A DNA stretch of 43,127 bases, from contig CADECW010000063.1 of assembly GCA_902825855.1 (NCBI GenBank), positions 1 to 43,127 on the forward strand, read 5' to 3'. The notes beneath the pieces were generated by a model. It was not told the DNA's origin, made no database searches, and saw only the letters and a program-made list of their open reading frames with translations. The position numbers and the translations under genes were made by a program. This DNA is from an uncultured Rhodospirillales bacterium (lineage in GTDB: Bacteria > Pseudomonadota > Alphaproteobacteria > Reyranellales > Reyranellaceae). This document shows, piece by piece, positions 25,386 to 36,115 of the stretch. Every line of letters starts with the position of its first letter. Position 1 is the stretch's first letter.

Positions 25386-26737
25386 ACCGCGGCCTTGACC
25401 CGGGGGATTGCCTCGACAATTTGGTCGACGACGGCGCGCACGAGTTCCGAATCGTCGCCTTCGGCCATGACGCGGATCAGCGGTTCGGTGCCGGACTTGC
25501 GCACCAGGATGCGCCCGGCCTTGCCGAGCCGCGCCTCGGCGTCGGCAATCGCGCGCGTCACCGCGGCAGCCGAGAGGGCTGCGTTCGCATCGCTTACACG
25601 AACGTTCTTCAGCAGCTGCGGCACCGGCTCGAAAGCGCGAAAGGCCTCACTCGCCGGGAGGCGGATCTTGAGCATCGCCGACAGCGCCTGCAGCGACGCC
25701 ATCAGGCCGTCGCCGGTCGTGGCATGATCTATCATGATCAGGTGTCCGGATTGCTCGCCGCCGAGATTGTAACCGTCGGACCGCATGCGCTCGAGCACAT
25801 AGCGATCACCGACTGGCGCGCGCACCAGGCGAAGCTGGCGCTCGTCGAGATAGCGCTCGAGGCCGAGGTTGGACATCACCGTGGCAACGACGCCGCCGCC
25901 AACCAGGCGGCCGTCCTTGGCCCAGCAGTTGGCGATGGTCGCCATCATCTGGTCGCCGTCGATCACCCTGCCATGCTCGCACACCAGGATGACGCGGTCG
26001 GCATCGCCATCGAGAGCGATGCCGATGTCGGCGCCGTGCATCACGACGCTCTCCTGCAACGTCCGTGGATAGGTTGACCCGCACTTGGCATTGATGTTGA
26101 AGCCATCGGGCGAGACCGCAATCGGGATCACCTCGGCGCCGAGTTCCCACAGCACCGTCGGCGCGACCTTGTAGGCCGCGCCATGGGCGCAATCGACGAC
26201 GATCTTGAGACCTGTGAGATCGAGGTGACGGCCTACCGATGCCTTCACCGCTTCGATATAGCGACCGTCGGCGTCGTCCAGCCGTTTGGCCCGGCCGATC
26301 GCGCGCGGGGCAGCCAGCCGGATATCCGCCGACTCGGCGACCAGCGCTTCGATGTCGACCTCGACCTTGTCCGAAAGCTTGAAGCCGTCGGGCCCGAACA
26401 GTTTGATGCCGTTGTCCTCGTAGGGATTGTGCGAAGCCGAGATCATCACCCCGAGATCGGCCCGCATGGAACGCGTGAGGAAGCCTACCGCCGGCGTCGG
26501 CACCGGACCCAGCAACAGCACGTCCATGCCGACGGACAGGAAGCCGGCGGTCATGGCCTGCTCGATCATGTAGCCGGAAAGCCGCGTATCCTTGCCGACG
26601 ACGACGCGATGGCGATGGTCGCCGCGGTTGAAGACCTGGCCCGCCGCCATCCCGATACGCATGGCGATCTCGGCGGTCATTGGTTTGCTGTTGGCGCGAC
26701 CGCGGACGCCGTCGGTGCCGAAGAGTTGGCGAGCCAT
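25382..26737 (-). CDS. glmM: phosphoglucosamine mutase GlmM, 451 aa
   Basis: Converts glucosamine-6-phosphate to glucosamine-1-phosphate for UDP-GlcNAc, peptidoglycan and LPS synthesis. Family marks are [14 protein letters not shown] at the start, the phosphoserine loop [12 protein letters not shown] (Ser102), the metal loop DGDADR, GGEQSGH and the phosphate loop [13 protein letters not shown]. The ATG at 26737 starts the conserved [10 protein letters not shown] and lies ten bases behind folP; an upstream extension would be unconserved. Full length for the family. Confidence 0.97.
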   Translation of the reverse strand: MARQLFGTDGVRGRANSKPMTAEIAMRIGMAAGQVFNRGDHRHRVVVGKDTRLSGYMIEQAMTAGFLSVGMDVLLLGPVPTPAVGFLTRSMRADLGVMISASHNPYEDNGIKLFGPDGFKLSDKVEVDIEALVAESADIRLAAPRAIGRAKRLDDADGRYIEAVKASVGRHLDLTGLKIVVDCAHGAAYKVAPTVLWELGAEVIPIAVSPDGFNINAKCGSTYPRTLQESVVMHGADIGIALDGDADRVILVCEHGRVIDGDQMMATIANCWAKDGRLVGGGVVATVMSNLGLERYLDERQLRLVRAPVGDRYVLERMRSDGYNLGGEQSGHLIMIDHATTGDGLMASLQALSAMLKIRLPASEAFRAFEPVPQLLKNVRVSDANAALSAAAVTRAIADAEARLGKAGRILVRKSGTEPLIRVMAEGDDSELVRAVVDQIVEAIPRVKAAV

Positions 26738-26747
26738 TGCCGGGATT

Positions 26748-27566
26748 CTATCGCATCGCCCGGGAAACGGCGAGGGCCTGTCGGGTTCCGGCGACGTCAT
26801 GCACGCGCACGATCGCGGCGCCGCGGCGAGCCGCCTCGACGGCAACCCAGACCGAGGCCGGGTCGCGCCCGCGCGGCTGCTCGATGCCGGTCAGCCGGCC
26901 GATGAAGCTCTTGCGCGAGGCCCCGATCAGGACAGGGTAGCCGGCGTCCGCAAGCCGCGCAGCCCCAGCCACCAGGTCTACATTCTCCTGCACGCTCTTG
27001 CCGAAGCCCAGGCCGGGATCGAGGGCAATGCGCTCGTGGGCGATCCCCGCCACTTCGCAAGCCCTTGCCCGCTCGACGAGGAAACGGCGGACATCTTCCA
27101 CCACATTGGCATAGGCCGGCACGGCATACTTCTCCTCCGCGCGGCCGGCGCGGTGCATCAAGACTACGGGCGCGCCTCGCTCGGCAACGAGCGGCATCAG
27201 TGCCGGATCATCCTGCAGGGCGGACACATCGTTGACGATGCGCGCGCCGGCATCAAGGCAGGCGCGAGCCACCGCAGTGCGCCGCGTATCGATCGAGACA
27301 GCGATGTTGTGCCTCGCCAAGCCTTGGACAACGGGCAGGACGCGGTGCAGCTCCTCTTCGGCGTCGACCGGCCGCGACCCTGGCCGAGTCGACTCGCCGC
27401 CCACATCCACGATGTCGGCGCCATCGGAAACGAAACGCAGGCCATCTTCGATGGCCTGCGCTGGGTCGAGGCGTTCGCCGCCGTCGGAAAAGGAGTCCGG
27501 CGTCACATTGACGATCGCCATGATCCTCGGGCGATCGAGGGTGACGCCGGCAAAGCTCGCCGTCAC
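26748..27566 (-). CDS. folP: dihydropteroate synthase FolP, 272 aa
   Basis: Joins p-aminobenzoate to hydroxymethyl-dihydropterin pyrophosphate in folate synthesis; it is the sulfonamide target. [53 protein letters not shown] and the C-terminal [12 protein letters not shown] are all intact. It starts with GTG at 27566, overlapping the ftsH stop in a GTGA, so translation is coupled to ftsH, a common alphaproteobacterial arrangement. Confidence 0.97.
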   Translation of the reverse strand: MTASFAGVTLDRPRIMAIVNVTPDSFSDGGERLDPAQAIEDGLRFVSDGADIVDVGGESTRPGSRPVDAEEELHRVLPVVQGLARHNIAVSIDTRRTAVARACLDAGARIVNDVSALQDDPALMPLVAERGAPVVLMHRAGRAEEKYAVPAYANVVEDVRRFLVERARACEVAGIAHERIALDPGLGFGKSVQENVDLVAGAARLADAGYPVLIGASRKSFIGRLTGIEQPRGRDPASVWVAVEAARRGAAIVRVHDVAGTRQALAVSRAMR

Positions 27567-29512
27567 AGCCCCGGCTGCGGCTCCGGATTGGCGCCAGGCG
27601 ACGGTCCGGCGCCCTGGCCGGAACTCGTCGGCACCGAGGCACGGCGCCGGCGGTCGGTATGGCCGGCTCCGCCGGTATCGTCGCGCACGATCTTGTCGCC
27701 GCGCAGTATCTGGCCGATCTCGTCGTTGGAGAGCGTCTCGTACTCGAGCAGCGCCTTGGCGATCATGTGCAGGTCTTCCAGATGATCGGTCAGGATCTGG
27801 CGCGCCCTGCTTTCGGCCTCCTCGATCAGGCGGCGGACCTCCTGGTCGATGAGCTGGGCGGTGGCTTCCGACACATTCTGCGTCTGGGTCACGGCGTGGC
27901 CCAGGAACACTTCCTGCTCGTTGGCCTGGTAGCGTACGCGGCCCAGCTTCTCGGACATGCCGTACGCGGTGATCATGCCGCGCGCCGTCTGCGTGGCGAC
28001 CTGGATGTCGCTCGCCGCACCCGTGGTGACGTTCTCAGGTCCGAAGATGATCTCCTCGGCGATGCGGCCGCCGAACATGATCGCCAGCCGCGATTCGAGG
28101 AACTGCTTCGTGTGGCTGAGGTGATCGCGCTCGGGCAGCTGCATGGTCACGCCCAGCGCGCGGCCGCGCGGGATGATCGTCACCTTGTGCAGTGGATCGC
28201 TCTTCGGCACGTGCATCGCGACCAGGGCGTGGCCGGCCTCATGGTAGGCCGTCAGCTTCTTCTCCTCGTCGGTCATGGCCATCGAGCGCCGCTCGGTGCC
28301 CATCAGCACCTTGTCCTTGGCATATTCGAAGTCGGCCATGGTGACGAGGCGCTTGCCGACGCGTGCGGCGCGAAGGGCCGCCTCGTTGACGAGGTTGGCG
28401 AGATCGGCACCGGAGAAGCCCGGCGTGCCCCGCGCCAGGACCCGCGGATCGACGTCGGGCGCCAGAGGGACCTTGCGCATGTGGACCTTGAGGATCTTCT
28501 CGCGGCCGCCGACGTCAGGGTTGGGCACGATGACCTGGCGATCGAAGCGGCCGGGACGCAGAAGCGCGGGATCGAGCACGTCGGGCCGGTTGGTGGCGGC
28601 GATCAGGATCACGCCTTCGTTGGATTCGAAGCCGTCCATCTCGACCAGCAGCTGGTTCAACGTCTGCTCACGCTCGTCGTTGCCGCCGCCCAAACCCGCG
28701 CCACGATGGCGGCCGACGGCGTCGATTTCGTCGATGAACACGATGCAGGGCGCGTTCTTCTTGGCCTGCTCGAACATGTCGCGCACGCGGCTTGCGCCGA
28801 CGCCCACGAACATCTCGACGAAGTCGGAGCCTGAGATGGTGAAAAAGGGTACGTTGGCTTCGCCGGCGATGGCGCGTGCGAGCAGCGTCTTACCCGTACC
28901 CGGCGGGCCCACCAGCAAGCAGCCCTTGGGGATCTTGCCCCCCAGGCGCTGGAACTTCTGCGGGTCCTTGAGGAAGTCGACGATCTCCTCGAGCTCCGCC
29001 TTGGCCTCGTCGATGCCGGCGACGTCTTCGAACGTGACGCGGCCGTGTTTCTCGGTCAGGAGCCGCGCCCGCGACTTGCCGAAGCCCATGGCACGGCCGG
29101 TGCCGCTTTGCATCTGGCGGAGGAAGAAGATGTAGACGCCGACCAGCACAAGCACCGGCAGCCAGCTCACGAAGATGGAGCCGAGATTGACGCCCTCCTC
29201 CGCCGGCCCGGCATCGACGCGATCGACGTTCTTGATCAGCATCGGCATCAGCTGCTCGTCCACCGGGGTCGACGGCACATAGGTCGCGAATTTCTGCACG
29301 CCGTTGCGCGGCTCGCGGAAGGTACCGGTGATGGTGTTGCCCTGGATACGGACGTCCTGGACCTGGCGCTGCTCGACGGCGCGAACGAAGTCCGAATAGG
29401 AAACCGTATTACCTGCCGACCGGGTCGCCCCGCCCTGGAAGACGCTGTAGAGAAGCGCCAACAGCAGCACGATGACAATCCACAGGGCGGCGTTACGGTT
29501 AAAAGGGTTCAC
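27563..29512 (-). CDS. ftsH: ATP-dependent zinc metalloprotease FtsH, 649 aa
   Basis: Inner-membrane AAA+ protease that degrades misfolded membrane proteins and regulators. Two helices (about residues 8-25 and 110-131) flank a periplasmic domain. The AAA domain has Walker A GPPGTGKT (202-209), Walker B IVFIDEID and the second region of homology ([20 protein letters not shown]). The zinc site HEAGH is at 424-428. The C-terminal tail after about residue 615 is Gly/Pro-rich and disordered. It begins 25 bp after tilS and leads the ftsH-folP-glmM-thiD run. Confidence 0.98.
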   Translation of the reverse strand: MNPFNRNAALWIVIVLLLALLYSVFQGGATRSAGNTVSYSDFVRAVEQRQVQDVRIQGNTITGTFREPRNGVQKFATYVPSTPVDEQLMPMLIKNVDRVDAGPAEEGVNLGSIFVSWLPVLVLVGVYIFFLRQMQSGTGRAMGFGKSRARLLTEKHGRVTFEDVAGIDEAKAELEEIVDFLKDPQKFQRLGGKIPKGCLLVGPPGTGKTLLARAIAGEANVPFFTISGSDFVEMFVGVGASRVRDMFEQAKKNAPCIVFIDEIDAVGRHRGAGLGGGNDEREQTLNQLLVEMDGFESNEGVILIAATNRPDVLDPALLRPGRFDRQVIVPNPDVGGREKILKVHMRKVPLAPDVDPRVLARGTPGFSGADLANLVNEAALRAARVGKRLVTMADFEYAKDKVLMGTERRSMAMTDEEKKLTAYHEAGHALVAMHVPKSDPLHKVTIIPRGRALGVTMQLPERDHLSHTKQFLESRLAIMFGGRIAEEIIFGPENVTTGAASDIQVATQTARGMITAYGMSEKLGRVRYQANEQEVFLGHAVTQTQNVSEATAQLIDQEVRRLIEEAESRARQILTDHLEDLHMIAKALLEYETLSNDEIGQILRGDKIVRDDTGGAGHTDRRRRASVPTSSGQGAGPSPGANPEPQPGL

Positions 29513-29537
29513 GGGAGCTTTCCAATGGGATGCGAGA

Positions 29538-30617
29538 TCATTCTAGATGGGAAGCACAGGACGCGCCGCAAGCAAAAAAAGCGGCCGGAATCAGGGGCTG
29601 CGCCCCGTTTCTGCCATCTCTCCTGCCATGCTCGGGCCGAACAATCCACTGCAGGCATCGACTTGACGGGATTTGTCGCATGAGAAGTCTACATGCAGAA
29701 AGCGTGAAATCCTGGGCAATTCCGGACCTTCCCCGCGTCGCCGGGCCGCAAAGACGGCCGACTGCCCGGTGCAGCCGGTCCCGCCGTGGCGGGTGATCGC
29801 CCCCCCCCACCGCCTGGACGACCCTGCTCAACAGTCTTTCCTGGTGATCCCGCTGCAAGTGAAGAAAGGCCGATCGGTCGATCGCAACCTCACCTGCCGA
29901 TGAGATTGCCAGGGTCTCGACTGAAGCTGCGGCCAACTCCAACTCCCGGGCGGGGCGACCCATGTCGGCCGCCGCCCAGGTCGGCCGGCCGCCGCCACGC
30001 AGTCGCGCGCGCTCGAAGCGCGGATCGGCGTTGGAAGGGTCGTCGATCCACGGAACGTCACGTGCAACCAGCGTCGCCGTAAGCCGCGACCGCCGGACTC
30101 CCAGCAGCGGCCGCAACAGCCGGACCTCAGGCAGTTCGACAGCCGCCGACATGCCGGCAAGACCGTCAGGGCCGCTTTGCCGGGCGGCACGCATGGCTAC
30201 CGTCTCGGCCTGATCGTCTGCATGGTGGGCGACCAGCAGATGAAGTATGCCGCGCCGCCGGCAAGCTTCACGCAACAGGCGATACCGCGCAATTCGGGCG
30301 GCTTCCTGCAGGCCGGTGCTCGGCTTGGCCTCGGACCACCGCAGGATCTCGGCCTCGCAATCGTGTCGTCCCAGCAGGGCTGCCGTCGCCGCCGCTTCCG
30401 ATGTCGACTCCGACCGAATTGCATGATCGACGATCAGGCCGACGATGCGGCCACCGCGCGCGCGCCCCCACTCGTCAGCCAGCAATGCCAAAGCGAGCGA
30501 ATCGCGTCCGCCGGATACGGCGACTGCAATCACGGGCGCGCTCTCGAACGGCGCGAAGGGCGCCATCAATCGTTCGAACGCAGCGCCATCGAGAGGTCGA
30601 TTGTCGACCGTGGTCAC
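29538..30617 (-). CDS. tilS: tRNA(Ile)-lysidine synthase TilS, 359 aa, C-terminus atypical
   Basis: Adds lysine to C34 of the CAU-anticodon tRNA-Ile so that it reads AUA. The N-type PP-loop SGGRDS is at residues 35-40, followed by [15 protein letters not shown] and the WIDDPSN motif. The domain is sound up to about residue 290 (HPPRRDRL). Beyond that only a short TLSACRLL segment fits, and the last 45 or so residues (Arg-, Gly- and Cys-containing) look unlike TilS, so the tail may be frame-shifted or diverged. A run of nine G (plus-strand C at 29800-29808) lies at about codon 270. The GTG start at 30617 overlaps the ybgF stop (GTGA). Confidence 0.88.
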   Translation of the reverse strand: MTTVDNRPLDGAAFERLMAPFAPFESAPVIAVAVSGGRDSLALALLADEWGRARGGRIVGLIVDHAIRSESTSEAAATAALLGRHDCEAEILRWSEAKPSTGLQEAARIARYRLLREACRRRGILHLLVAHHADDQAETVAMRAARQSGPDGLAGMSAAVELPEVRLLRPLLGVRRSRLTATLVARDVPWIDDPSNADPRFERARLRGGGRPTWAAADMGRPARELELAAASVETLAISSAGEVAIDRSAFLHLQRDHQERLLSRVVQAVGGGDHPPRRDRLHRAVGRLCGPATRGRSGIAQDFTLSACRLLMRQIPSSRCLQWIVRPEHGRRDGRNGAQPLIPAAFFACGASCASHLE

Positions 30618-31333
30618 CCGCAGGCGTTCTTCTGGCGCTCCTGGTCGATCCGGCGCTTCTGCAGGTCAGTAGCCCGTGGATAATCCTGGCTGAACTTCGC
30701 GAAGACCTGACAGGCGTCGGACTTGCGGCCCATCACGGCGAGCGTGATGCCGAGCTTCAGGAGATTGTCGGGGCCCTTGGGACTCGCCTTGTAGTTCTTG
30801 TAGCCCTCGGCAAAGGCGGTCATGGCGTTCTGATAGTCCTTGCCCGCGTAGTAGCTCTCGCCCAGCCAATACTGGGCATTGCCGGCCAGCGGATGCTTGG
30901 GATTGCTCTGCAGGAACGTCCTGAAGGCGCGCTCGGCGCCGGCGTTGTCGCCGTCCTGCAGCTTCTTCATGGCGTCGTGATACATCTGGTCGGCACCGCC
31001 GCCGGTCGCAGGCGACGCTGCGGGCGGCGCTGCGGGGGACGGGGGTGGCGCAGCCGCCTGCGCCCCGCCACCGGGGCGCGGTCCGGCGCCGCCACCGCGG
31101 CCCTTCTCCATCTGGTCGAGCCGGTACTCGTAATCCGCCTGCATCTTCTCGAGCTGCTGCAGGAGTTGCTGGTTGCGGTACTGGAGCTGCTCGATCTGAC
31201 CGGTCAGCGCGGTGATCTGCTGCTGCAGCTGGTTGAATCGATCCTCGACATAGACCGGATCGGCGCGCTGGGCACCGGCCGCCGTCGGCAGGACGAGTGC
31301 AATCGCCAGCAGAGAGGTAGGGAAAATCTTCAT
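30614..31333 (-). CDS. ybgF: Tol-Pal accessory protein YbgF/CpoB, 239 aa
   Basis: Periplasmic protein that in E. coli links Tol-Pal to peptidoglycan synthesis at division. The ATG at 31333 gives a clear Sec signal (MKIFPTSLLAIALVLPTAAG, cleavage near GAQ). A trimerising coiled coil follows (FNQLQQQITALTGQIEQLQY region), then a Gly/Pro/Ala-rich linker. C-terminal TPR-like repeats follow (YHDAMKKLQDGDNAGAERAF, LAGNAQYWLGESYYAGKDY, KAPDNLLKLGI-like). It lies downstream of pal in the tol cluster and is coupled to tilS. Confidence 0.93.
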   Translation of the reverse strand: MKIFPTSLLAIALVLPTAAGAQRADPVYVEDRFNQLQQQITALTGQIEQLQYRNQQLLQQLEKMQADYEYRLDQMEKGRGGGAGPRPGGGAQAAAPPPSPAAPPAASPATGGGADQMYHDAMKKLQDGDNAGAERAFRTFLQSNPKHPLAGNAQYWLGESYYAGKDYQNAMTAFAEGYKNYKASPKGPDNLLKLGITLAVMGRKSDACQVFAKFSQDYPRATDLQKRRIDQERQKNACG

Positions 31334-31398
31334 GTCGGCCGATAGTTTCTGTGCAAAGGCGGCCATTTTCAGGCATGGGCGCTCCGCTTCCAAACGAA

Positions 31399-31423
31399 AA
31401 CGCCGGCCCTGAGGACCGGCGTT
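31399..31423 (-). terminator. rho-independent terminator after pal
   Basis: AACGCCGG and CCGGCGTT flank CCCTGAGGA. On the minus strand the stem ends in TTTT-CG-TTT. It lies between the pal stop (31446) and the ybgF start (31333), so ybgF-tilS may be expressed by read-through or from their own promoter. Confidence 0.7.
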
Positions 31424-31445
31424 CTCGAGATTTCAGGTCGGCGTC

Positions 31446-31907
31446 TCACTGCAGCGCGGTGACGGCGCGGCGATTGCGCGACCAGGCTCCCTCATCGGAA
31501 CCCGGCGGATCGGGGTTCTCCTTGCCGAAGCTGATGGTCTTGAGGCGGGCCGCGGGGATGCCCTGGGCGATAAGGTATTGCCTGGCCGCGTTGGCGCGGC
31601 GCTCGCCCAGTGCGAAGTTGTACTCACGCGTGCCGCGCTCGTCGCAATGGCCTTCGACGGTGATCTGATACTGAGTGTACTTCTTCAGCCACTCGGCCTG
31701 GCGGTTCAGGGTCTGCCGGCCATCCTCGCGGATGGTCGACATGTCGGTGTCGAAGAACACGCGATCGCCGATGTTCTGGCGGAAGTCCGCAACCGAGCCG
31801 GGGGTGACGGTTGTCGTCGCAGGCGCGGCGGCCTCCTCCTGCTTGCTACTGCACGCGGCCACGATGATCATCGCCGCGATGGCTGCGAAAGCCTTGATAG
31901 TCCTCAT
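31446..31907 (-). CDS. pal: peptidoglycan-associated lipoprotein Pal, 153 aa
   Basis: Outer-membrane lipoprotein that binds peptidoglycan and TolB. The lipobox VAAC gives a cleaved, lipidated Cys at about residue 19. The OmpA-like domain shows VFFDTDMSTIR, the peptidoglycan-binding VEGHCDERGTREYN, LGERRANAARQYL and SFGKENP. It lies 72 bp after tolB and is followed by a terminator. Confidence 0.96.
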   Translation of the reverse strand: MRTIKAFAAIAAMIIVAACSSKQEEAAAPATTTVTPGSVADFRQNIGDRVFFDTDMSTIREDGRQTLNRQAEWLKKYTQYQITVEGHCDERGTREYNFALGERRANAARQYLIAQGIPAARLKTISFGKENPDPPGSDEGAWSRNRRAVTALQ

Positions 31908-31979
31908 TTTTCAGCGCTCCCTGGCAACATCGACCCGAGCGCTGGGAAGACGCACGGCTCGACAAGAAAGATCATATCA

Positions 31980-33305
31980 CTACTGCGGAATCAAGGGTGA
32001 CCAGGCCGGATCCGAGGCATCGGTCGGCGTCGGTATCTGACGCTCGAAGCGTCCGGTGATGTCGACCTGGTGCAAAGTGACGGCGCCGGTACGACCGGCC
32101 GAGCTCGGCTGTTGACGGAAATATGCAAGCACGCGACCGTTCGGTGCCCAGGTCGGCGCCTCGACCAGGAAGCCCGAGGCCAGCATGCGCTCGCCGCCGC
32201 CATCGGGCCGCATGACCCCGATGCCGAAGCTGCCGCCGGTGATCTTCGTGAAGGCGATCCAGTCGCCGCGCGGCGACCACACGGGCGTGGCGTAGCGTCC
32301 CTCGCCAAAGCTGATGCGCCGCTCGCCGCCGCCCCCGGCGCTCATGACGTAGAGCTGCTGGCTGCCGCCGCGGTCGGAGTTGAAGGCGATCTGCGCGCCG
32401 TCGTTGGAGAAGCACGGCGAGGTGTCGATGGCGGATGAGTTGGTCAGGCGACGCAGCGCCCGGCCGCGTACATCCATTTCGTAGATATTGGTGCGGCCTT
32501 CGGCGGCAATGCTCATCACCACCTTGGTGCCGTCGGGCGAGAAGCGGGGCGCGAAGCTCATGCCCGGGAAATTGCCGAGGAGCTCGCGGCGACCTGAATC
32601 GACGTTCTGCAGATAGACGCGCGGCGGGGTGCTGCGATCCTCGCCGAAGGCCATGTAGACGATCTCCTGCAGCGTCGGCGAGAACCGCGGCGTGACGGCC
32701 AGCGTGCGACCGTCGGTGATGTAGCGGTTGTTGGCGCCGTCCTGGTCCATGATGGCGATGCGCTTGACGCGCGCATTGCCGGGGCCGCTCTCGCCGACAT
32801 AGGCGATGCGCGTGTCGAAGTAGCCTTCCTCGCCGGTGACGCGCTTGTAGATCGCGTCGGCGATGATGTGGGCGAGCCGCCGCCAGTTGGCGGGCTGGCT
32901 GGTGAAGGAGAGCCCGGCGGCCTGCTGGCCGACGACGACGTCCCACAGCCGGAAGTCGACCTTGATGTTGCCGCCCGCCTGGCCGACCTGGCCGACGACG
33001 ACGCCGGCCGCGCCGATTTGGCGCCAGGCGGGGAACTGCGGCGGAGAGCTGGCATTGACGTCCTTCTGGATGAAGGAGCTGGGCGGGATCGAACGGAAGA
33101 GACCGGAATTCTGCAGGTCGTTGCGCACGACGTTGGCGATGTCGGCGCCCACGCGGTCACCGGCGAAGTCGACAATGGCAATCGGTACCGGCTCGAAGGT
33201 CGGCCGGGTCATGTCGATCGTGAGCTGGGCGCGCGCGGGGACGGCGGCCGCGCCTGCGGCAAGTGCTGCGCCGCCCAGGATCGTCGAGCGTCGGGGAAGC
33301 ATCAT
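31980..33305 (-). CDS. tolB: Tol-Pal periplasmic beta-propeller TolB, 441 aa
   Basis: Six-bladed propeller that connects Pal with the TolQRA motor. Blade motifs are FSPTLQEIVYMAF, FSPDGTKVVMS, FSNDGAQIAFNSDRGG, WSPRGDWIAF and WAPNGRVLAYF. I start at the ATG at 33305, which has AAGAGG seven bases upstream; another ATG six codons earlier has no such site. The N-terminus MMLPRRSTILGGAALAAGAA has paired arginines before a weakly hydrophobic stretch, a Tat-like signal rather than the Sec signal of E. coli TolB. Confidence 0.95.
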   Translation of the reverse strand: MMLPRRSTILGGAALAAGAAAVPARAQLTIDMTRPTFEPVPIAIVDFAGDRVGADIANVVRNDLQNSGLFRSIPPSSFIQKDVNASSPPQFPAWRQIGAAGVVVGQVGQAGGNIKVDFRLWDVVVGQQAAGLSFTSQPANWRRLAHIIADAIYKRVTGEEGYFDTRIAYVGESGPGNARVKRIAIMDQDGANNRYITDGRTLAVTPRFSPTLQEIVYMAFGEDRSTPPRVYLQNVDSGRRELLGNFPGMSFAPRFSPDGTKVVMSIAAEGRTNIYEMDVRGRALRRLTNSSAIDTSPCFSNDGAQIAFNSDRGGSQQLYVMSAGGGGERRISFGEGRYATPVWSPRGDWIAFTKITGGSFGIGVMRPDGGGERMLASGFLVEAPTWAPNGRVLAYFRQQPSSAGRTGAVTLHQVDITGRFERQIPTPTDASDPAWSPLIPQ

Positions 33306-33353
33306 GTCGGACCTCTTGTTCATTGAGGGGGAGTCTTCATAGCGCGACCGCTG

Positions 33354-34316
33354 TCAGTAGTCGCGTGGATCGAAATTGAAAGTGATGTTGCGCCACGAGT
33401 TGTATTTTTCGGGTGACAAGGGCCACGGCTGGCAGCGTGGATTCATGATCGCTCGGTGCGCCGCATCGGCCGCGGCGCGGAAATTGGGATCGTTGTTGTA
33501 GCGGCCGGTGTCCTTGAGCTCGGCCTTCACCGGCGTGCCATCCTGGTTCATCTGCACGACCAGGGTGATGATCATGTTCTGGTCGCGTCCGCCGCCGATC
33601 GTGTTCCAGCACGGCCGGATCTTGTTGCGTACGCCTTCGATCTCGCTTGCCGTCACGACGGCCGCAAGGTTGGGCGCCGCCGGCGCCTGGCGCGTCACCT
33701 GCTGCACGGGCTTGGGCTGCTGCTCCGGCGTCTGGTGCTTCTGCGGCGACTGCTTGTTCTTCAGGATGTCGTCGATCATCGAATCGACGTTCTTTTTTTC
33801 CGGCTGCGGCTTGGGCGGTGGCGGCTTGGGCGGATCCGGCTTCTTCACTTCCTGCGGCGCGGGCTTGGGTGGCTCGGGCGGCTTTTCGATCTTGGGCGGC
33901 TCGGGCTCCTTGGGCTTGAGCGCGATCAGGTCCTCGGACGGCTTGGGCGCCTCGGGCCTGGGCTTCTCGACTGGCGGTGGCGGCAGCGGCTTGGCCTCCG
34001 CCGTTTCGACCTTGGGCTTCTCGGGCGCCGGCGGCGGCTCGGCCGACTTGGGCGGTGGCGCCTTGGTCGCTTCCTCGGCGATCGGCACTTCCTTGGGCTG
34101 CGGCGGCGGAGTGGCGACCTTGGGTGCCGCGGCCTTCTTGTCGATCACCTCGAAGTCGACCATCACTGGCTCGGGCTCCATCAGCGGCGGCCGATTGAAG
34201 AAGTCCAGGTTCATCACCGCCGCGCCGAGCACGACGACATGCAGCATCGCCGACACGATGGCCGGCATGCGCATTTCGACGCTTCTCGGGATACGGCCGA
34301 TGATGCGGTCGTCCAT
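33354..34316 (-). CDS. tolA: Tol-Pal inner-membrane linker TolA, 320 aa
   Basis: One N-terminal transmembrane helix (about residues 18-38, IVSAMLHVVVLGAAVM) anchors the protein next to TolQR. The long middle part (about 60-190) is Pro/Lys/Glu-rich (PPKPAPQEVKKPDPPK type) and probably extended, unlike the Ala/Lys helix of E. coli TolA. The C-terminal domain (from about 220: GVRNKIRPCWNTI, TPVKAELKDTGRYN, NPRCQPWPL) has the two Cys typical of TolA/TonB-C domains and should contact TolB. It lies 28 bp after tolR. Confidence 0.92.
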   Translation of the reverse strand: MDDRIIGRIPRSVEMRMPAIVSAMLHVVVLGAAVMNLDFFNRPPLMEPEPVMVDFEVIDKKAAAPKVATPPPQPKEVPIAEEATKAPPPKSAEPPPAPEKPKVETAEAKPLPPPPVEKPRPEAPKPSEDLIALKPKEPEPPKIEKPPEPPKPAPQEVKKPDPPKPPPPKPQPEKKNVDSMIDDILKNKQSPQKHQTPEQQPKPVQQVTRQAPAAPNLAAVVTASEIEGVRNKIRPCWNTIGGGRDQNMIITLVVQMNQDGTPVKAELKDTGRYNNDPNFRAAADAAHRAIMNPRCQPWPLSPEKYNSWRNITFNFDPRDY

Positions 34317-34344
34317 CGCTCGCTTCGCCTCCCCCTTCCTCGTC

Positions 34345-34877
<533 letters not shown>

Positions 34878-34878
<1 letters not shown>

Positions 34879-35612
34879 CAGACCTGCTCCTCGAGCTGAC
34901 GCGACAGGATGGTGATGAACTCACCGGCGAAGGATTCGAGCTGCTGGGCGTAGCGCGCGACCTGGCCCGACAGGATGTTGTAGGCGCCGGCCGCCGGGAT
35001 CGCCGCGACCAGGCCGATCGCGGTGGCGAACAGCGCCTCGGAGATGCCGGGGGCCACGACCGCGAGCGAGGTGTTCTTGGACTGCGCGATGTGGCCGAAA
35101 CTGTTCATGATGCCCCATACCGTGCCGAACAGGCCGACGAAGGTCGCGTTGGCACCGACCGTGGCGAGGAAGCCCAGCCGCTTTTCGATCGCCTCCATCT
35201 CGCGCTGGATGGTGACGCTCATCACCTGTTCGATGCGCTGGCGAAGCGCAGCGCGCGCCGTGGCGCTGGTCGCCAGGCCCTTGGAGACGGACCGGCGCCA
35301 TTCGCGCATGGCGGCAGAGAAGATGCTCGACATCGGGTCATCGGGCTTCGCTCCCACCCGGTCGTAGAGGTCCTCCAGCGAGACGCCCGACCAGAAGGTG
35401 TCCTCGAAGGTCTGGGCACTCTTCTTCAGCGAACGCAGGCGCAGCATCTTTTCGAAGATGATCGCCCACGACCAGAAAGAAGCCAGCAGCAGCGCGATCA
35501 TCACGGCCTTGACGACCCAATCGGCTTGCATGAACAGGCCGTAGACCGACATGTCGATCGGTCCGGTGCTGCCGCCAAGGGGGGTACTGGCGACCTGCGC
35601 AAACGCGTCCAT
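34878..35612 (-). CDS. tolQ: Tol-Pal proton channel subunit TolQ (ExbB/MotA family), 244 aa
   Basis: Three transmembrane helices: VVKAVMIALLLASFWSWAIIF, ANATFVGLFGTVWGIMNSF and APGISEALFATAIGLVAAIP. The last two carry the conserved Thr/Gly/Pro pattern lining the proton path. Forms the motor with TolR that energises TolA. It starts 26 bp behind ybgC. Confidence 0.96.
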
Positions 35613-35638
35613 TTTGTTATCTCCGTTAGTTCAAAGGG

Positions 35639-36115
35639 TTATACCTGAATGTGGCGTGAGCGGGGCGACTCCTCTGCTCTGATCTGGACCAAGGCAGTCC
35701 GCACGTGCGGCGGCAATCGGACCGGCCGTCCCGTCGCGCCCATGCATGCGACGACGAGTTCAGCACGGACCAGGGTCTCTTCGCCGCGGCGCGCGATCTG
35801 GATCATGTCCAGCGAGGCGCCGCGCAATTGTCCACAACCGGTTACGACTTCGATCGTCTCGTCCAATCGCGCCGGCTTGAGATAATCGATGGTACAGCGG
35901 CGCACGACCCAATTCACGCCGCGCTCATCGCGCAAGGCGCTGTGCTCCTGCCCGAGCGATCGCAACAGCTCGGTACGGCCACGTTCGAGGAAGCGCAGCC
36001 AGTTGGCGTAGTAGACGATGCCTGCGGCGTCGGTGTCCTCGTAATAAATCCGCAACGGCAGCACGTGCACGCCACCGGCGATATGGCCGCTGGTGGGACC
36101 AGCGGGCGCGCTCAC
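35639..36115 (-). CDS. ybgC: Tol-Pal-associated acyl-CoA thioesterase YbgC, 158 aa
   Basis: Hotdog-fold thioesterase. The catalytic Asp lies in [24 protein letters not shown], followed by [21 protein letters not shown] and the central helix region. Hydrolyses short- or long-chain acyl-CoA/ACP and may act in envelope phospholipid metabolism. It starts with GTG at 36115 inside the ruvB stop (GTGA) and is the usual first gene of the tol cluster. Confidence 0.93.
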   Translation of the reverse strand: MSAPAGPTSGHIAGGVHVLPLRIYYEDTDAAGIVYYANWLRFLERGRTELLRSLGQEHSALRDERGVNWVVRRCTIDYLKPARLDETIEVVTGCGQLRGASLDMIQIARRGEETLVRAELVVACMGATGRPVRLPPHVRTALVQIRAEESPRSRHIQV

